DNA from: Symsagittifera roscoffensis
Taxonomy: Eukaryota; Xenacoelomorpha; Acoela; Convolutidae
NCBI RefSeq assembly: GCF_963678635.1
Contig: NC_087062.1
Span: forward strand, 60,245,584 to 60,309,583
DNA: 64,000 nucleotides
Reading direction: 5' to 3'
Below are positions 47,901 to 58,803 of this stretch, piece after piece. The translations under genes were made by a program, and so were the position numbers. The notes beneath the pieces were generated by a model. That model was not told where the DNA came from and did no database searches. It was given only the letters and a program-made list of their open reading frames with translations. How positions within the stretch are numbered: position 1 is the stretch's first letter; each line of letters starts with the position of its first letter.

Positions 47901-49581
47901 ACGAGGGTTTAAGCGGGACCAAACTTCTAAACGAGTACCGCAGCATATGCGGTAGAAAAGAAGTCCCGCAATAGAGATGGAAAATGAGAAATTTTGAAAA
48001 CCTATGTTAGTTTTCGCTCGTAGGTCGTGATGTTACTACAGTAGTGTATGAAATTATGCGCAATTTCAGTTTTTTTTTAACTTAGAAATGCCTCCTGTTT
48101 TCCAGGATGATTTTGGACAACTTTCACTGGGAATTGAAAAAAAATTAACATAGAAGAGGTAATGATAATTTCAGGCATTACCAGTGTTTTGGGTTTAACC
48201 CGTTTTGACTATGTGCACTAAGATTTTAAAACGCTTTGAAAGTGTGAGAAACAGCCGAGTTTAAAATTTTCACACGGAATATTTCAAATTTCTCGAAAGT
48301 GTTTCACGTCTCATGAACAACTTTTTTACTGCGGGTATTCGAGAAATAGTTCACTACGATGCAAAACTTGCTGCAGATAAATAAATCTGGATTTTTTAGA
48401 CCCACAATTACATTGGTAAGTCTTTGAAACCAAATAATGATAGCTTCATAGAGGTTAGCTTATTTTAATTGCTCTTGGTCTGTAAAAATTTTGCTGAAAA
48501 TTAACCAAAATCGACATTAAAAATAGATATTTAGAGTAAGAAGCTGAATTTGCGCTTATTTTTGTCCACTAGTGTAATTCAGATAGTTTCATATACAAGT
48601 AGAAATTGTCAAAAAAAGTAGAATGAATAAGTTGAGGTAATTGTCCCAGATCACTCGCTGTCAGTTAAAAATTTATCATGAACGTATTGAAGTTGTGTAT
48701 AGGTACTGATGATTTTCTTTTAGAAACAATCTAAAATTTCATGCTCAAATTATTTTTCGCGGCTTGACTTTCGATTGCTTTAGTTTCAATTCATTTGCAT
48801 TGTTAAAAGGAAGGCAAACACCACTATCGAACAGCAAAAGTGACGAAAACGTATTCCGGTGTGTTGTAGTTTTTTGTTTCCCATGTAAAATTAGGTACCA
48901 CAAATAATCATCGGAACGGGTCGAGAAAGATCAGATTAAAGCCCTTTCAGTTGTGATTCGAAAAACATCAGTGCCGAGAAAAACTGGTTTGAATTTTTTT
49001 ATTTTTGGTCTAATTTCAATCTTATATGGTGAGCACCAGCGGACTTAGGGTGGCGGAGGGGCGTAGGAACATTCTGTGCTCTTTGCACAGTAACCGGCTA
49101 TTCTTAAGTTAGGTGTATACTAAGTAACGTTATGTGTTCCAGTAGTTTCATACACTTGGGTGCTGGACTTAGCGTGGGACTATCTGGCTTGGCTGCCGGA
49201 TTTGCAATTGGAATCGTTGGTGATGCTGGAGTCCGCGGAACAGCGCAGCAACCAAAGTACGAATTGCCTCAAACTGTTTCGTTGAGATAATAGCCCTAAT
49301 TTTGACCCTTCGCCAGAGGATAGTCACTTTTTTCGGATTCTACAGCATACTGAAATTGGTGACTTAAATAGCTAAGCTAAGCTAGTTAGCATGTGAAAAC
49401 AAAAAGTTTTCAGCTTAATTGTATGGTCGAATTTGGACATTGATATTGATATTCGTGCCTGAGACTTAGCATTTTTTATTTGTTTAGACTCTATGTTGGA
49501 ATGATCCTGATTTTGATCTTCGCAGAGGTCCTTGGTCTGTATGGATTGATTATTGCTTTGATCATGTCCGGAAAGGCATAA
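44912..49581 (+). CDS. ATP6V0C: V-type H+-ATPase 16-kDa proteolipid subunit c
   Basis: Four exons: 44912-44996, 45137-45323, 49143-49256 and 49488-49581 (stop TAA). Junction phases 1, 2 and 2 give an unbroken 159-residue protein, the usual length for this family. Subunit c forms the membrane rotor ring of the vacuolar H+-ATPase and carries protons across endomembranes. Diagnostic stretches are [17 protein letters not shown] in helix 1, [17 protein letters not shown] and [19 protein letters not shown] in helix 2, [19 protein letters not shown] in helix 3, and [14 protein letters not shown] in helix 4, whose Glu is the proton-carrying residue. Start: the first ATG after AATT, giving a short acidic N-terminus. 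AATAAA follows at about 49692. Introns are 140, 3819 and 231 bp; the large middle one is full of inverted-repeat elements. No key residue is lost, so the gene is expected to be functional. Confidence 0.96.
45355..45791. mobile_element. 437-bp MITE with 21-bp TIRs
   Basis: Perfect inverted repeats TACTATGATAGAGTGGTCCC(T) at 45355-45375 and the complement at 45771-45791. GAAACAGT occurs just outside on both sides, which may be an 8-bp target duplication as in hAT elements, though 2 and 5 extra bases separate it from the TIRs. Lies in V-ATPase intron 2. Confidence 0.8.
46206..46426. mobile_element. 221-bp MITE with GACTTCAAGCCGAAT TIRs
   Basis: Perfect 15-bp inverted repeats at 46206-46220 and 46412-46426. 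The body matches 43940-44190 (for example TTTTTGAAATGCATA, AAACATGAAAAA, ATGAAAACGCCAATA), where a second, more decayed copy ends ATTCGGCTTGAAGTC. Confidence 0.8.
46610..46802. mobile_element. 193-bp MITE with GCAAAAAGTTCGGACAGA TIRs
   Basis: GCAAAAAGTTCGGACAGAC at the left and its complement ending at 46802. The inverted pairing continues, with small gaps, through AATAATTAAA and GAGCAA. It falls inside a 172-codon minus-strand ORF (46381-46899), which is therefore not a gene. Confidence 0.8.
47326..47526. mobile_element. 201-bp MITE with ~74-bp near-perfect TIRs
   Basis: The left arm 47326-47399 and right arm 47453-47526 are almost perfect inverted copies, including CAGTATTTAGACAGCCGCGT and GGTCAGTATTTAGACAAATA. 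Only about 50 bp separate the arms. Fragments with the same CCAATCAGAATCGAGA and GAATACGCGG motifs lie at 43.2-44.2 kb. Confidence 0.9.
48840..49110 (+). repeat. partial family B copy in V-ATPase intron 2
   Basis: Contains TATTCCGGTGTGTTGTAG, CACAAATAATCATCGGA and ends GTAGGAACATT, CTGTGC-TCTTT-GCACAG, TAACCGGCTATTCTTA only about 30 bp before the exon 3 acceptor. Confidence 0.75.
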
Positions 49582-52500
49582 ACAACGACGAACGCATTAA
49601 TTTATGAATCAATCAAATCGGCAATTTGGAACTGTAATGTAGAGGACATGAATTTTCTATTATGTGTACACTGCCCGTTGTCTCTTTAAGGAATAAATAA
49701 AAACAAGTGAAGATTTCGCCAGAGACAGCTGAGTAGTCAAGTATAGTACTTTTGCTTAATTGTACCGATGTTGAGCCAAATTAAGTAGAAATAGTTTATA
49801 CTATGAATTTGACGTTTTTAATGTATATTTGCTTGATGCATTGTATATATCTCGAATGATACGAAAGAAATTAATCTATTTATCGGATCTGTCGTCATCG
49901 TCCATTCTGAAGGGAGTTAATGAAAATATATACAATGTGTTCTGATTGGAAAAAAACAGCTTATTTAAAGTGAATTTATTATTTACTTCGAAAGTACAAG
50001 ATTTTCAACTATTTGCTACCCGCGTCGAGAATGATAGCTTTTCAAAATGAGGTGCAAATAGCTCCCTCCCTAAAAATAAAGTTTCTGCATAACATGCAAT
50101 ACATTGACATTGAGAAAATAAAACCCCGCTTTTATATAGCATCTTCGTGTAGTGTTAATGAACGGGGGCTATTCTCATGCGCGAAGGACCGAATGGGCGA
50201 AAAAACTTGTAGGCCAAGGACCGAAAACAAAATTAGCCGAAAGTCAGTTTTTGAACAAACAATTACTATTCAGTTAAAATGAATTAAATGAAGCATTATT
50301 TTGCTAATTTCTTTACGAAACCCTTGAAATGAGAAATTTGTCCCACTTTTGCGGCGGTCAATGAAAAATTTGAGGATTTTGCATTATTCTGCCGATTTTA
50401 GATTCGGCCAATATCAATACTCGAGTCCCTGGAAGTTCTTACTTTCTTTCCAAATTTAAGATTGCTGAAATCTGAATGGCTGATTTGTATTTTGGCGCAT
50501 TCGGTCCTTCGCGTATGAGGGATTCCACATGTGAATATCTTTTGAAAAATCGTTTTTAATTTTTCATCAAAAAGATGTTCACAAAACCAAATGATTGAGA
50601 GTAATGAACGTAGTGAAGACTTTATATACTGGAGAATAAAAGTAACGCAAGCAAACAGTTTCAATACTCAACAATTCCTTAAGAAACCTGGTGATCATAA
50701 AATCGTTTCATTCCTTCTGTGAACACAAAACCTTGAAAAACTGCCTGCATCATGAACTGACAGAAAAAAAAAATTGAAATCTGATTGACAGTAACCCACT
50801 TACACCAAAAGATTCAAATTCATAGAATTCGACGTGTAGAATGTAACAGCAGTAACCATTTTTATTGTCTTTTCTCATGTTTTGTTTCGAGAATCTCTAG
50901 TTGAGTTACTTTTTTTTCCAGTACAGTTCGTGCTGATTTTAATTTTTCAGCTAGAGGATCTAATTACTACATATGTGCATTCATACATATTGATGCATAT
51001 ATAAATCGGCTTAAGTAGATATGCAATTTTTGAGTTCAATTGAACTTCTATTTTTTCGAATTCGAAGCAGATTTTTCATGAATGTCCGTGTTTTTTTTTT
51101 AATGCTAACTTGTGTTCAATACTTTTTTCCAATCTTCGTTTGGCTAGGTTTTTTAAGTGCAAGAAAAAAGTAAATCTCATTTAAAATTCTCATTTGCCAA
51201 TCCCTCTGCAGACATATTTTGAGCACGATTTCACTATTTTTCTTTTCTTGTGTTAAGTTGGAAAAAAGAAGGTGTGTACTAATATACAACGCTCGCAAGC
51301 GCGCTAGTATAAATACAAGTAATTTTTATACTGAAGCGCTTGTGGTTAGTACAAACCTCCTTTTTCCGTTTTATCTCGCTAATAAAAGTTTCCACTTAAT
51401 AAGTGACAATTTTGCTACAATCATGATCTGCAGCATAAAAAATTCCATAGCATCTGTATGCTTTATTTGTGGCAAGTGTTTATTCGTTATTAAGCGTCCG
51501 TGGCTGAGTGGTTAATGCGTGAGACGATATCTCTAAGCTGTAAACCGAACCTCAGACGTAACGAAAATTTCATGAATTCGAGCCTTATTTCTACTTTTTA
51601 TATTGCACTTTTTTGAGCTGCTATTTGAGAAAAATGAACGTAGTGAAGACTTTAGCAGGTCTTGGTGATTTTTTTTTCAGGATAAATCTTAAAATGCTCC
51701 AACAACTACAGATGTGCATTCATACATATTTTTGCATTTATGATTGCGCTTACGTATTAATGAACTTATTGAGTTCTTTTAAAATTCATCTGTTGAAAAT
51801 ACTAGTAGTTTTCTCCAAATACGAACGTGGAATTTGCGCGAAAAAAGACGATAAAATTCTGGGTTTGAAAGTGGAACTTATTTAGATTACTAGCGTAATG
51901 AAAACTTCATCTATTGGTCCAGTTTTTTCTTGTTGGATTCATGTTATCAAAAAAGCGCCAGCAGAATTTGTTCCAGAAATTCAAAGAACTTGAAAAGCAT
52001 CTATTTTTTTCTTAGAAAGCGACATTTGAGATTTTCAAGAAAGTTAGTTTTTTTTGTTTACGTGCGTTCATTATTATTTTCCAACTGTCAATTGGCTATG
52101 TTTTGTCTTCTAGCTAGTGTTTGCGAAGCGCAGCCTCGCCTCTGGGCGAGAATTTGAGATAGTTATAAAAATGCTTGCTATATCTCGTTAAAATCTTTGC
52201 GAAATTATTCTGAAATTTCGTTTTTTTACTCGTCTGTTGGAGATGGGCATTTATAGCATCTCTGAGCGGATTTGCAGTTAACCTATGAGCGGGTTAAGAT
52301 TTGAGAGCTTTAGAGCAAAGAATCTTCAACTGAAGAAGCGGCTGCCTAAGCTCGGTTTTTAAAAAGTTTTGAGATAAATATCCGCATTTTTTTTGTTCAG
52401 CTCTTTATCACACCACGCCAAAAAAAACGACTTTAATTCGCAAAAACTTTGCTGTATTTTTTGAAGAGTGTTGTCGGAAAATTCTCTGCCACTTGTAAAG

Positions 52501-53110
52501 TTGCCCGCTTTCCTTGTTTTAGTTGTTTTCAGGGCATTATTGCATGGTCTGTTTGAGTTTATTTGAATTGAGTTTACTGTAGAAGTATGTGTGAGCGTGT
52601 TTCAAATATGTTTAATTTCAAAGATGGTTTCACTTCTTTTCTTTGCCGTTGCCCGTGGTCCGATAGTCATGATTTTCTTAGTCACATTTTGTTGGTGATT
52701 TCACTCAAAATTGTAAAAGTTTTTATGGGTTTCTTTTTTTTGCCATTTAGCGCGTTTGAGCTAAGTTTGAGTACGGTTTAATCATATGATCTAGGTAAAA
52801 ATTGTATATAAAGAATACTATTTAACGTGCACATCCGATGCCAATGAAAGCCCGAGCCCTCTTTGGCAACACGTGCGAGTGTGGGCAGGTAGTTGAAGAC
52901 AAATATTCTAGTTGTTTTTCCGAAAAGTCATTATTGAAAAACAATGACTCTTTCTAAATGCAATTTGTGATCGCGAGTGCATTAGTGTTATTATCACTCG
53001 ACCCCATTCGATTTTTTTGTTCAGGCGGAAAAAAAACACCTGAGTACAAAGTGTTTCGCTACAAGTTTAATTGTACGTATCATCAGCAGTATATAACCTC
53101 TCGCTGCCGT
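49582..53110. other. downstream region: 3' UTR, MITE, tRNA-like segment
   Basis: The V-ATPase polyadenylation signal is at about 49692. A MITE-like element lies at 50174-50519 with inverted CTCATGCGCGAAGGACCGAAT ends (one mismatch). A plus-strand tRNA-like segment is at about 51490-51585 (A box TGGCTGAGTGGTTAATGCG, degenerate B box GAATTCGAGCC). The segments near 50605 and 51635 share GAACGTAGTGAAGACTTTA and further short matches. A family A hairpin motif (minus) is at about 52120, and a family B end relic at 52473-52520. No gene recognised. Confidence 0.5.
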
Positions 53111-53127
53111 TCCTGTTGTGGGGAGTG

Positions 53128-53560
53128 TTTTTGTAGAAGTTTTTTTTTCCTGCGTCTTTTGTAGACGTTTTTTTGCCCTGTGGGCTTTTTTGTAGACGTT
53201 TTTTTGTCCTGTCTGTTTTGTAGACGTTTTTTTTCCTGTGTATTTGTAGACGTTTTTTTTTCTTACTGTGTGTTTCGTAGGCGTTTTTTGCCCTGTTTGG
53301 TTTTGTAGGCTTGTTTTTTGTTTTATGTGTTTTGTAGACGTTCTCATGTCCAGTGTGTTTTTTTTAGACGTTTTTTGTCTTGTTTGTTTTGTAGACATTT
53401 TTTTGTTCTTTGTGTTTTGTAGACGTTTTTTGTCGTGTGTGTTTTGTAGAAACTGTTTTGTCCTGTATGTTTTTAGACTTTTTTTGTCCAATGTGTTTTG
53501 TAGACGTTTTTTTTTATCCTGTATGTTTTTAGACGTATTTTTTTTGTCCTGTGTGATATA
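53128..53560. repeat. minisatellite, ~27-32-bp unit, about 15 copies
   Basis: A unit close to TTTTGTAGACGTTTTTTT plus CCTGTGTG recurs about every 27-32 bp with length changes in the T-run. It keeps both a 106-codon plus frame and a 204-codon minus frame open, but those translate to low-complexity repeats and are not genes. Confidence 0.9.
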
Positions 53561-55879
53561 TGTCTGTGATTTCGAATCCGATAAATAGCGAAGACCAGCT
53601 TCTATTATTATTTGTTCTTGAATAGAGTACGCCAACTATATGAGTTATTTCTCTATTGACCTTGAGTCTCCATTGACCTTGAGAAAAATTTTATAGAATT
53701 TTTTTTTCGAATTTCTGTTCCTTTACAGATTTGGCATCTCTGTCTCTATTTTTATTGCTGTCTGTTGCCCGAGTTGACATCCATACACAGATATGCTTAT
53801 CATACAATTCTATACATCAAGTGTATCGAAAAATGGTAGTCATTCATTTTTCAAACAACTTTTAAAAAATGGTTGAAAAAAGATATGAACTAATTTTTCG
53901 CCTTTTTGATTCTAATAGAACAGTCTGGTGGTAAAAAAAACCGAATTTCATGTTTTTTGGAAAACAAGTTTATCATACAAGTCCTGTATATGACAATTGA
54001 ACGTTAAACATTTCATCATTATGATTAAAGTTTTCAGAAATCCATTAAAAAATTCATTTGAGTTAAATGTTTTTTGCTGAATTATAAATTTTTTCCTTGA
54101 ATATAAGATTGCAGTTGGAAATAAAAAAAAATACTAAAGGCTGTTTTAATGCTAGTAGTTGTTTTTGTCTGTTTTTCTAAAATTTATTAATTCACAAAAA
54201 ATTGTTGAGTTTTTTTTTATTTTCGAATTGGCTATTTCCATCTCACTTTCTTTTTGGTAGCTTCCAATGCTATGTTTTTAGTGCATGGCATAAGATGTCC
54301 AGCTCGGCTTTGCTTCTGTGTTATTAATATTAGTTTAATGCTTTGGTAGACAATAAATTTTATTTAAATGTCTTAATAATGAAGTTGCTCTTAAGATTTT
54401 TTGATGTTTGTAAATGTTGTCTGATGTTTTGTTTGTGTTCAAGTTATAAGTTTATGTTAATGTGTTTTCAGGGTCACTCTTGCTTGCTACTTGGTAGTTA
54501 ATATGGGAGGAAAATTATTTTGTCTTCGGACACAAGAAATTCTATACCTTCCTGTTGGCTAACTCCTTATCTGAGCTCGCTCAAGATTAATTTTCTAGCT
54601 TTCAGCCAGGTTTGTAGGCATTTGCCATTTTTAAATTTCAATTGAGTAGTATAGAGGTCTGCTATACGGAGGCTTTTGAGGGAGAGGGGGGCTTCTCGTG
54701 GGCGCCTAAGATCCTTAATTTTCGCTCCTCAGATCAAAAGGTAAGGATTTTGCATTTTCCCAGCGCTTTGCCCTCCTATCTCCGAAATAGTGCTGGGATC
54801 CTTATTTTAGGATCCAAAATTTTTTTGAGCCTCTCAACTAAAATTTTACCAATCATAGTCGCAAAATGCTGGTTCTCTGGCGGACATTAATTTTTTTTGT
54901 TTTTGAGAGGTTTTTGTTAGTCTGGAATCTTGTAAAACTTTGATTAAATGTTGAATAATAAAATAGGTAAAATGAGTTTAATCGGAAATTGGCACACTAT
55001 TGTTCAAGAAAATTTACTTTTCTCAGTTTTTTCAACTGGTGTCAGATCAAAAAATTGGTAATAATAATAATCGTCATAAAATTCTCATCTCGAGGTTTGT
55101 TGAAATAACAAAAAAAGAATATGCTCAAAGTTGTGAACAGCTGTTTTATTTAAAATAGATTTTACAAATAACGTGGTGCGTTTATGCAAAACAGAAAAAT
55201 GGTAAGACTACTGAACTAACCATTGCTACATATGAAAACCGATTTAATTATTCATTCGATTTTGACTCGATGATGATTGAGAAAGGGGGGGGAGCGAATG
55301 ATTCGACGTTGTTTTGATAAATTTTCAAAATATCAAAAACTTTCAGTGGTCTATCTAAATATCTACCACCGAGATATAGGACTGAATAAGTCGTATCTGC
55401 AAGGTAACTTTTACTTCCTTTGGATTAAAATTCAGCAGGTCCACGAGGTGTTGGAAAAAATACAAAATGAAGTTGGAAAAACGCAGAGTTATTTCAACGG
55501 ACTTGGAAATCATTCACGAGATTTAATTGACTGTGAAAAAAACCTACCCAAAAAACTCTGACCGCCGAAATTATTTTCTTGCTACTTGTTCTCTGTGTTT
55601 CTTTTCTAGTAAAAATAGTATAAACTATGACGTTGCCATTAAACTTAGACCATATGGAGGTCTTATTGGCATAGACAATTCTCCATTGAACAAATATTTG
55701 AATGTTTCAAAAAATTTTACGACTGCATGCAATTTTACACGATGCCGCGGGATATTTTCACGAAGTTTATAACACTGGTCCCACCTACTGTTAATTGCTA
55801 CCCTGGAAGTGTAACAACAGCCTGATTTGACACTTGACTGGTATTAATTTCTGTTTACAATTCTCTATCAATTGTTAGT
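53561..55879. other. AT-rich region upstream of the Polinton relic
   Basis: No recognisable gene. The plus ORFs at 55277-55561 and 55527-55772 are open for 81-94 codons and partly overlap; they might be unrecognised Polinton accessory genes but match nothing I know. Confidence 0.4.
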
Positions 55880-56446
55880 ATGTTGAAGGAAAGATCAGTC
55901 GTGCTAGACTTGGAAGGATTCCGTTGTAGAAAAGTAGATTTATAATTAAAGAACTAGCCATTACAACTTCTGATTACAGTGACTTTCTTACTGTTCCACC
56001 TCCGGCTAGTTTCAATTCACTTCCTAAATCTGAACAAAAAGGTTACAAATGTTGACAAACAACTTGCACAGAGTTCACTGGGAAAGCGTTGATTAGTTAT
56101 ATTTCAACCTCATTCAGATTGTTCAAAGTTTTGTTTTGAGAAAACCTAACGCGGTATTTTACGCTGAAGGAAAAAAAAGACTGATCCTCTGGCAAAGTAT
56201 TTGGATCGAAAAGTTGAGAACCTTGATGAATTGGGTTGCACGAGAATTGAAAATTTACATTTCAAAAACTATGCAACTTGCAATAGACATTTACATCATA
56301 ACCACTCCAAAAATCACTGCGCCCTGAAGAAAAGCAAGGCGTTTCTTGATTGGCTGAAGAATGAGCAACAGCGAGAGACTAGCGAAGTTGGAGACGTACC
56401 TATCTCCAAATTCAGTGTTATAAGCTTAGATGAATCCAGTGAGTGA
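55880..56446 (+). pseudogene. Polinton exonuclease-like protein, frameshifted
   Basis: The frame opening at 55880 has V-V-L-D-L-E-G-F-R followed by F-I-I-K-E-L-A-I, the arrangement of the first catalytic block of DEDD (DnaQ-like) exonucleases. It breaks by stops near 55945 and 56055 and by frameshifts, and resumes at 56201 with a Cys/His-containing C-terminal part ending in a H-C-A-L-K-K segment. I have seen this domain pairing in other animal Polintons; exonuclease function is inferred from the D-x-E motif. Confidence 0.5.
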
Positions 56447-56568
56447 CATCAAAAAATCATTAACAAGAGTAGAACGAATCGACTGACGAGGTCAAGTGGT
56501 GCAGTGAAAAGAACAAGTCACTTTATCTGAAGAAGATTTAACTACTTTGAGAAGGTATTTCCTGGTAA

Positions 56569-56868
56569 TTGATCAATTCATCTATTTTCAACGATTCAAG
56601 TTTCTTCAAAATATTAGCCAGCAAACGAGGAGTCGATCTTCCCAATCTAGTCTTAGTACTCAAACGTCAGCCCGGAGTTCAAATGGATCTCAGCAGCAGT
56701 GATTTACCTGAAGAAGTTCAGGAATTAGTGAAAGAAAACTCAGTGAAGAAAACCATATATCATGTAAAAACTAAAAATGTCCCAGTCAGTTATGTAGTAG
56801 AAATGTATGACAAGGAAATAGATACTACTAATGTTCACACTGGTTATACTCGATACGAGATTGTTTAA
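56569..56868 (+). CDS. unknown 99-codon ORF within the Polinton
   Basis: Intact reading frame with mixed composition (for example LPNLVLVLKRQPGVQMDLS) between the exonuclease-like gene and the ATPase. It shows no membrane segment, Cys cluster or recognised domain. Its position suggests an element-encoded accessory protein. It is the only Polinton ORF here without an obvious break, but its expected full length is unknown. Confidence 0.4.
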   Translation: MINSSIFNDSSFFKILASKRGVDLPNLVLVLKRQPGVQMDLSSSDLPEEVQELVKENSVKKTIYHVKTKNVPVSYVVEMYDKEIDTTNVHTGYTRYEIV

Positions 56869-56929
56869 TGCTCAGAAAATTAATTAATAAATTTCATAGC
56901 CACACATTTTTTTTTCTCAACAATATAGT

Positions 56930-57590
56930 TTTTATGGCAGGCAGTTGTAGGACCTTCGGGATCCGGAAAAACAGTAGGAATTTTCATATTAAAGAAAAGC
57001 AGAACTTTTTATCCCAAATTTAGAAGAGTCTTTTTTTTTACAAAGATATTCAACCTATAGTTCGGGAAAAGTTTAACATTCCCAGTATTCAATTAGAAAT
57101 TGTAAAATTTGATGGATTTGACTGTTTGAGAAATATTGAAAACATTCTACTGGTGTTTGATGACTCATGCGAAGAAATTTACAATGATAAAGAATTCGTT
57201 AAACTGGCAACGGCAGGAAGACACAAAGGCTTGGATGATCATAACTTATTCCAACAAAGATGATGGTCACGAACTATTGATTTGTACACATCTCACATCA
57301 TTTTATTCAAATCACCCCGTGATTTTCAGCAACTTGATCCTCTAGGCAGGCAACTTAATCTAACCATTTTTTTAACGAAATTGATATGAACTGGCTGCAA
57401 AAGACACCTTCGGACATCTACTTATAGGTTCAGATACCCGAACATCAGACTATCTTAGATACTGTTCAAAGATAATACCTACTGGTCCCTCAATTTTCTA
57501 TTTACCATTACATAAGGCAGGGGTGACACCCATCACAAATGACCTCAAAAAAAATAATCTACTCTGCAGCACTTGGTACAATTGAATCCA
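56930..57590 (+). pseudogene. Polinton genome-packaging ATPase, broken
   Basis: FtsK/HerA-superfamily ATPases pump element DNA into capsids. The Walker A motif GPSGSGKT is at about 56957-56980, and a Walker-B-like L-L-V-F-D-D-S at about 57150. These are followed by R-H-K-G-L with H-N-L-F-Q-Q and by F-K-S-P-R-D-x-Q-Q-L, the characteristic C-terminal order. At least one frameshift (T-run near 57040) and several in-frame stops (near 57258 and 57385) interrupt it. Confidence 0.8.
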
Positions 57591-57812
57591 AGTCAACTAC
57601 GGATCTTTATTAGAAAATCATCAATTACTCAAGTCATATCAGTCGTTTGCGAATGCTTGCTCAATGTAGTCAACGGTAATGTGCCTGTTAGTTTTCCAAA
57701 TCTTAATAATTTCGAAGAAAAGATTCTAATCAATTCAAAAAAGAGTCTGGAAAAAAAATCTGCTGTTATATCGAGTAAACAAGGATTTTATCTTATCAGA
57801 CATATAACTTAG
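57573..57812 (+). pseudogene. small Polinton ORF of unknown function
   Basis: 79 codons with (I/V)-C-E-C-L-L-N-V-V-N-G-N-V-P followed by a Lys-rich stretch. The pattern recalls a short basic protein encoded beside the ATPase in other animal Polintons. Its frame starts inside the ATPase tail. Role unknown. Confidence 0.45.
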
Positions 57813-58720
57813 TTTTGCTTCAAGTATTTGACAGCTTAAAAATGACAGCACCAGAGTTTTTTTCTGATTCCGAAGCATATTTATATTAGAGAACAACCTC
57901 ATGCAGCGCAAGGTTTGCTTAACATCTCCATCAAACATAAAAAACCGCAACTATCATACTTGAATCGTTTAAGACCCCTTAATCCAACAACAACTGATCC
58001 TCCAGTCATACCAACCCCCCAAAACACTTATCAATGCCACAGCAGAAAACAACCTACAAGAACAAGCTCTCCTTCTCACTGCAGATAAGAAAAATCAAGA
58101 CGCTTTATCCACTGAACGTATGATGTTACAATTACAATTCATGGACGAAAACAAACTTAAGCGAGCGAAAAAAAGTTCTTGAAGTTATTCAAAAGTCAGA
58201 GCGAGTCAAATTAAATAAAGATAATGAAGAACTTTACGTTGATAAAGTTGCAACCGGTCTTAAAGCATCAGTTTTTTAAGTATGATATACAACAAAAAAC
58301 TAAAAAACTTTACAACCCTGCTTTACAACCGTGCTTTCATACTGGTTTTGAGGTCACTCAGACTTGACGAACAATTGGTTTTGAACATTTATGCCAAAGT
58401 TGCAGTACAGTCAACGAATACGGAACAAGCCCGCCAGAAGCAAAGCAGGAGAGGTTCCATAAATTCCGCTTCAACGTCTCCCAAAAAACAGTCAACAAGT
58501 TCCAGCTCAAAAAGCATTAAAAGACGCAGAATCAGAAAAACTGTTGCAGACAGTCAAAGAGAACGGCCAGCGCAAAAAAAAACGAGCAGAAGGAGCAGAA
58601 GAAGATGAAGACTCTGAACTGTACGGAACGCCAGATAACGATTCACAATCTGCAACAGCAGAGAAGACGAAGGCGAAAACAAAAAATGGCAAGAATACAC
58701 CAGCTGAAGAAAATTATTGA
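57813..58720 (+). pseudogene. frameshifted Polinton ORF, charged coiled-coil type
   Basis: Stretches of open frame in alternating frames: an acidic/amphipathic piece at about 58045-58175, a second at 58170-58280 ending TAA, and a Lys/Glu-rich, Ser-rich tail at 58470-58720. They look like one gene split by frameshifts. The overlapping 108-codon ORF at 58282 is Arg/Ser-rich in an alternative frame and probably not real. Confidence 0.4.
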
Positions 58721-58803
58721 AAACTAAATTTACAAGTAAAGGTCCAGCAATGTTTGGCAGTGTACAGAATTTAAAAGAGGAATCAAAAATTTCATGAAGT
58801 AAA

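Noticed and set aside
51490-51585. Intact tRNA gene
   Set aside because: The A box is good but the B box is degenerate and a paired acceptor stem is not evident; kept only as a tRNA-like relic.
53021-53635. 204-codon Lys/Gln/Thr-rich minus-strand ORF
   Set aside because: Entirely produced by the minisatellite unit; no non-repeat coding part or splice context.
58282-58608. 108-codon Arg/Ser-rich ORF
   Set aside because: Alternative frame of a Lys/Glu-rich Polinton gene; the other frame has the more natural composition.
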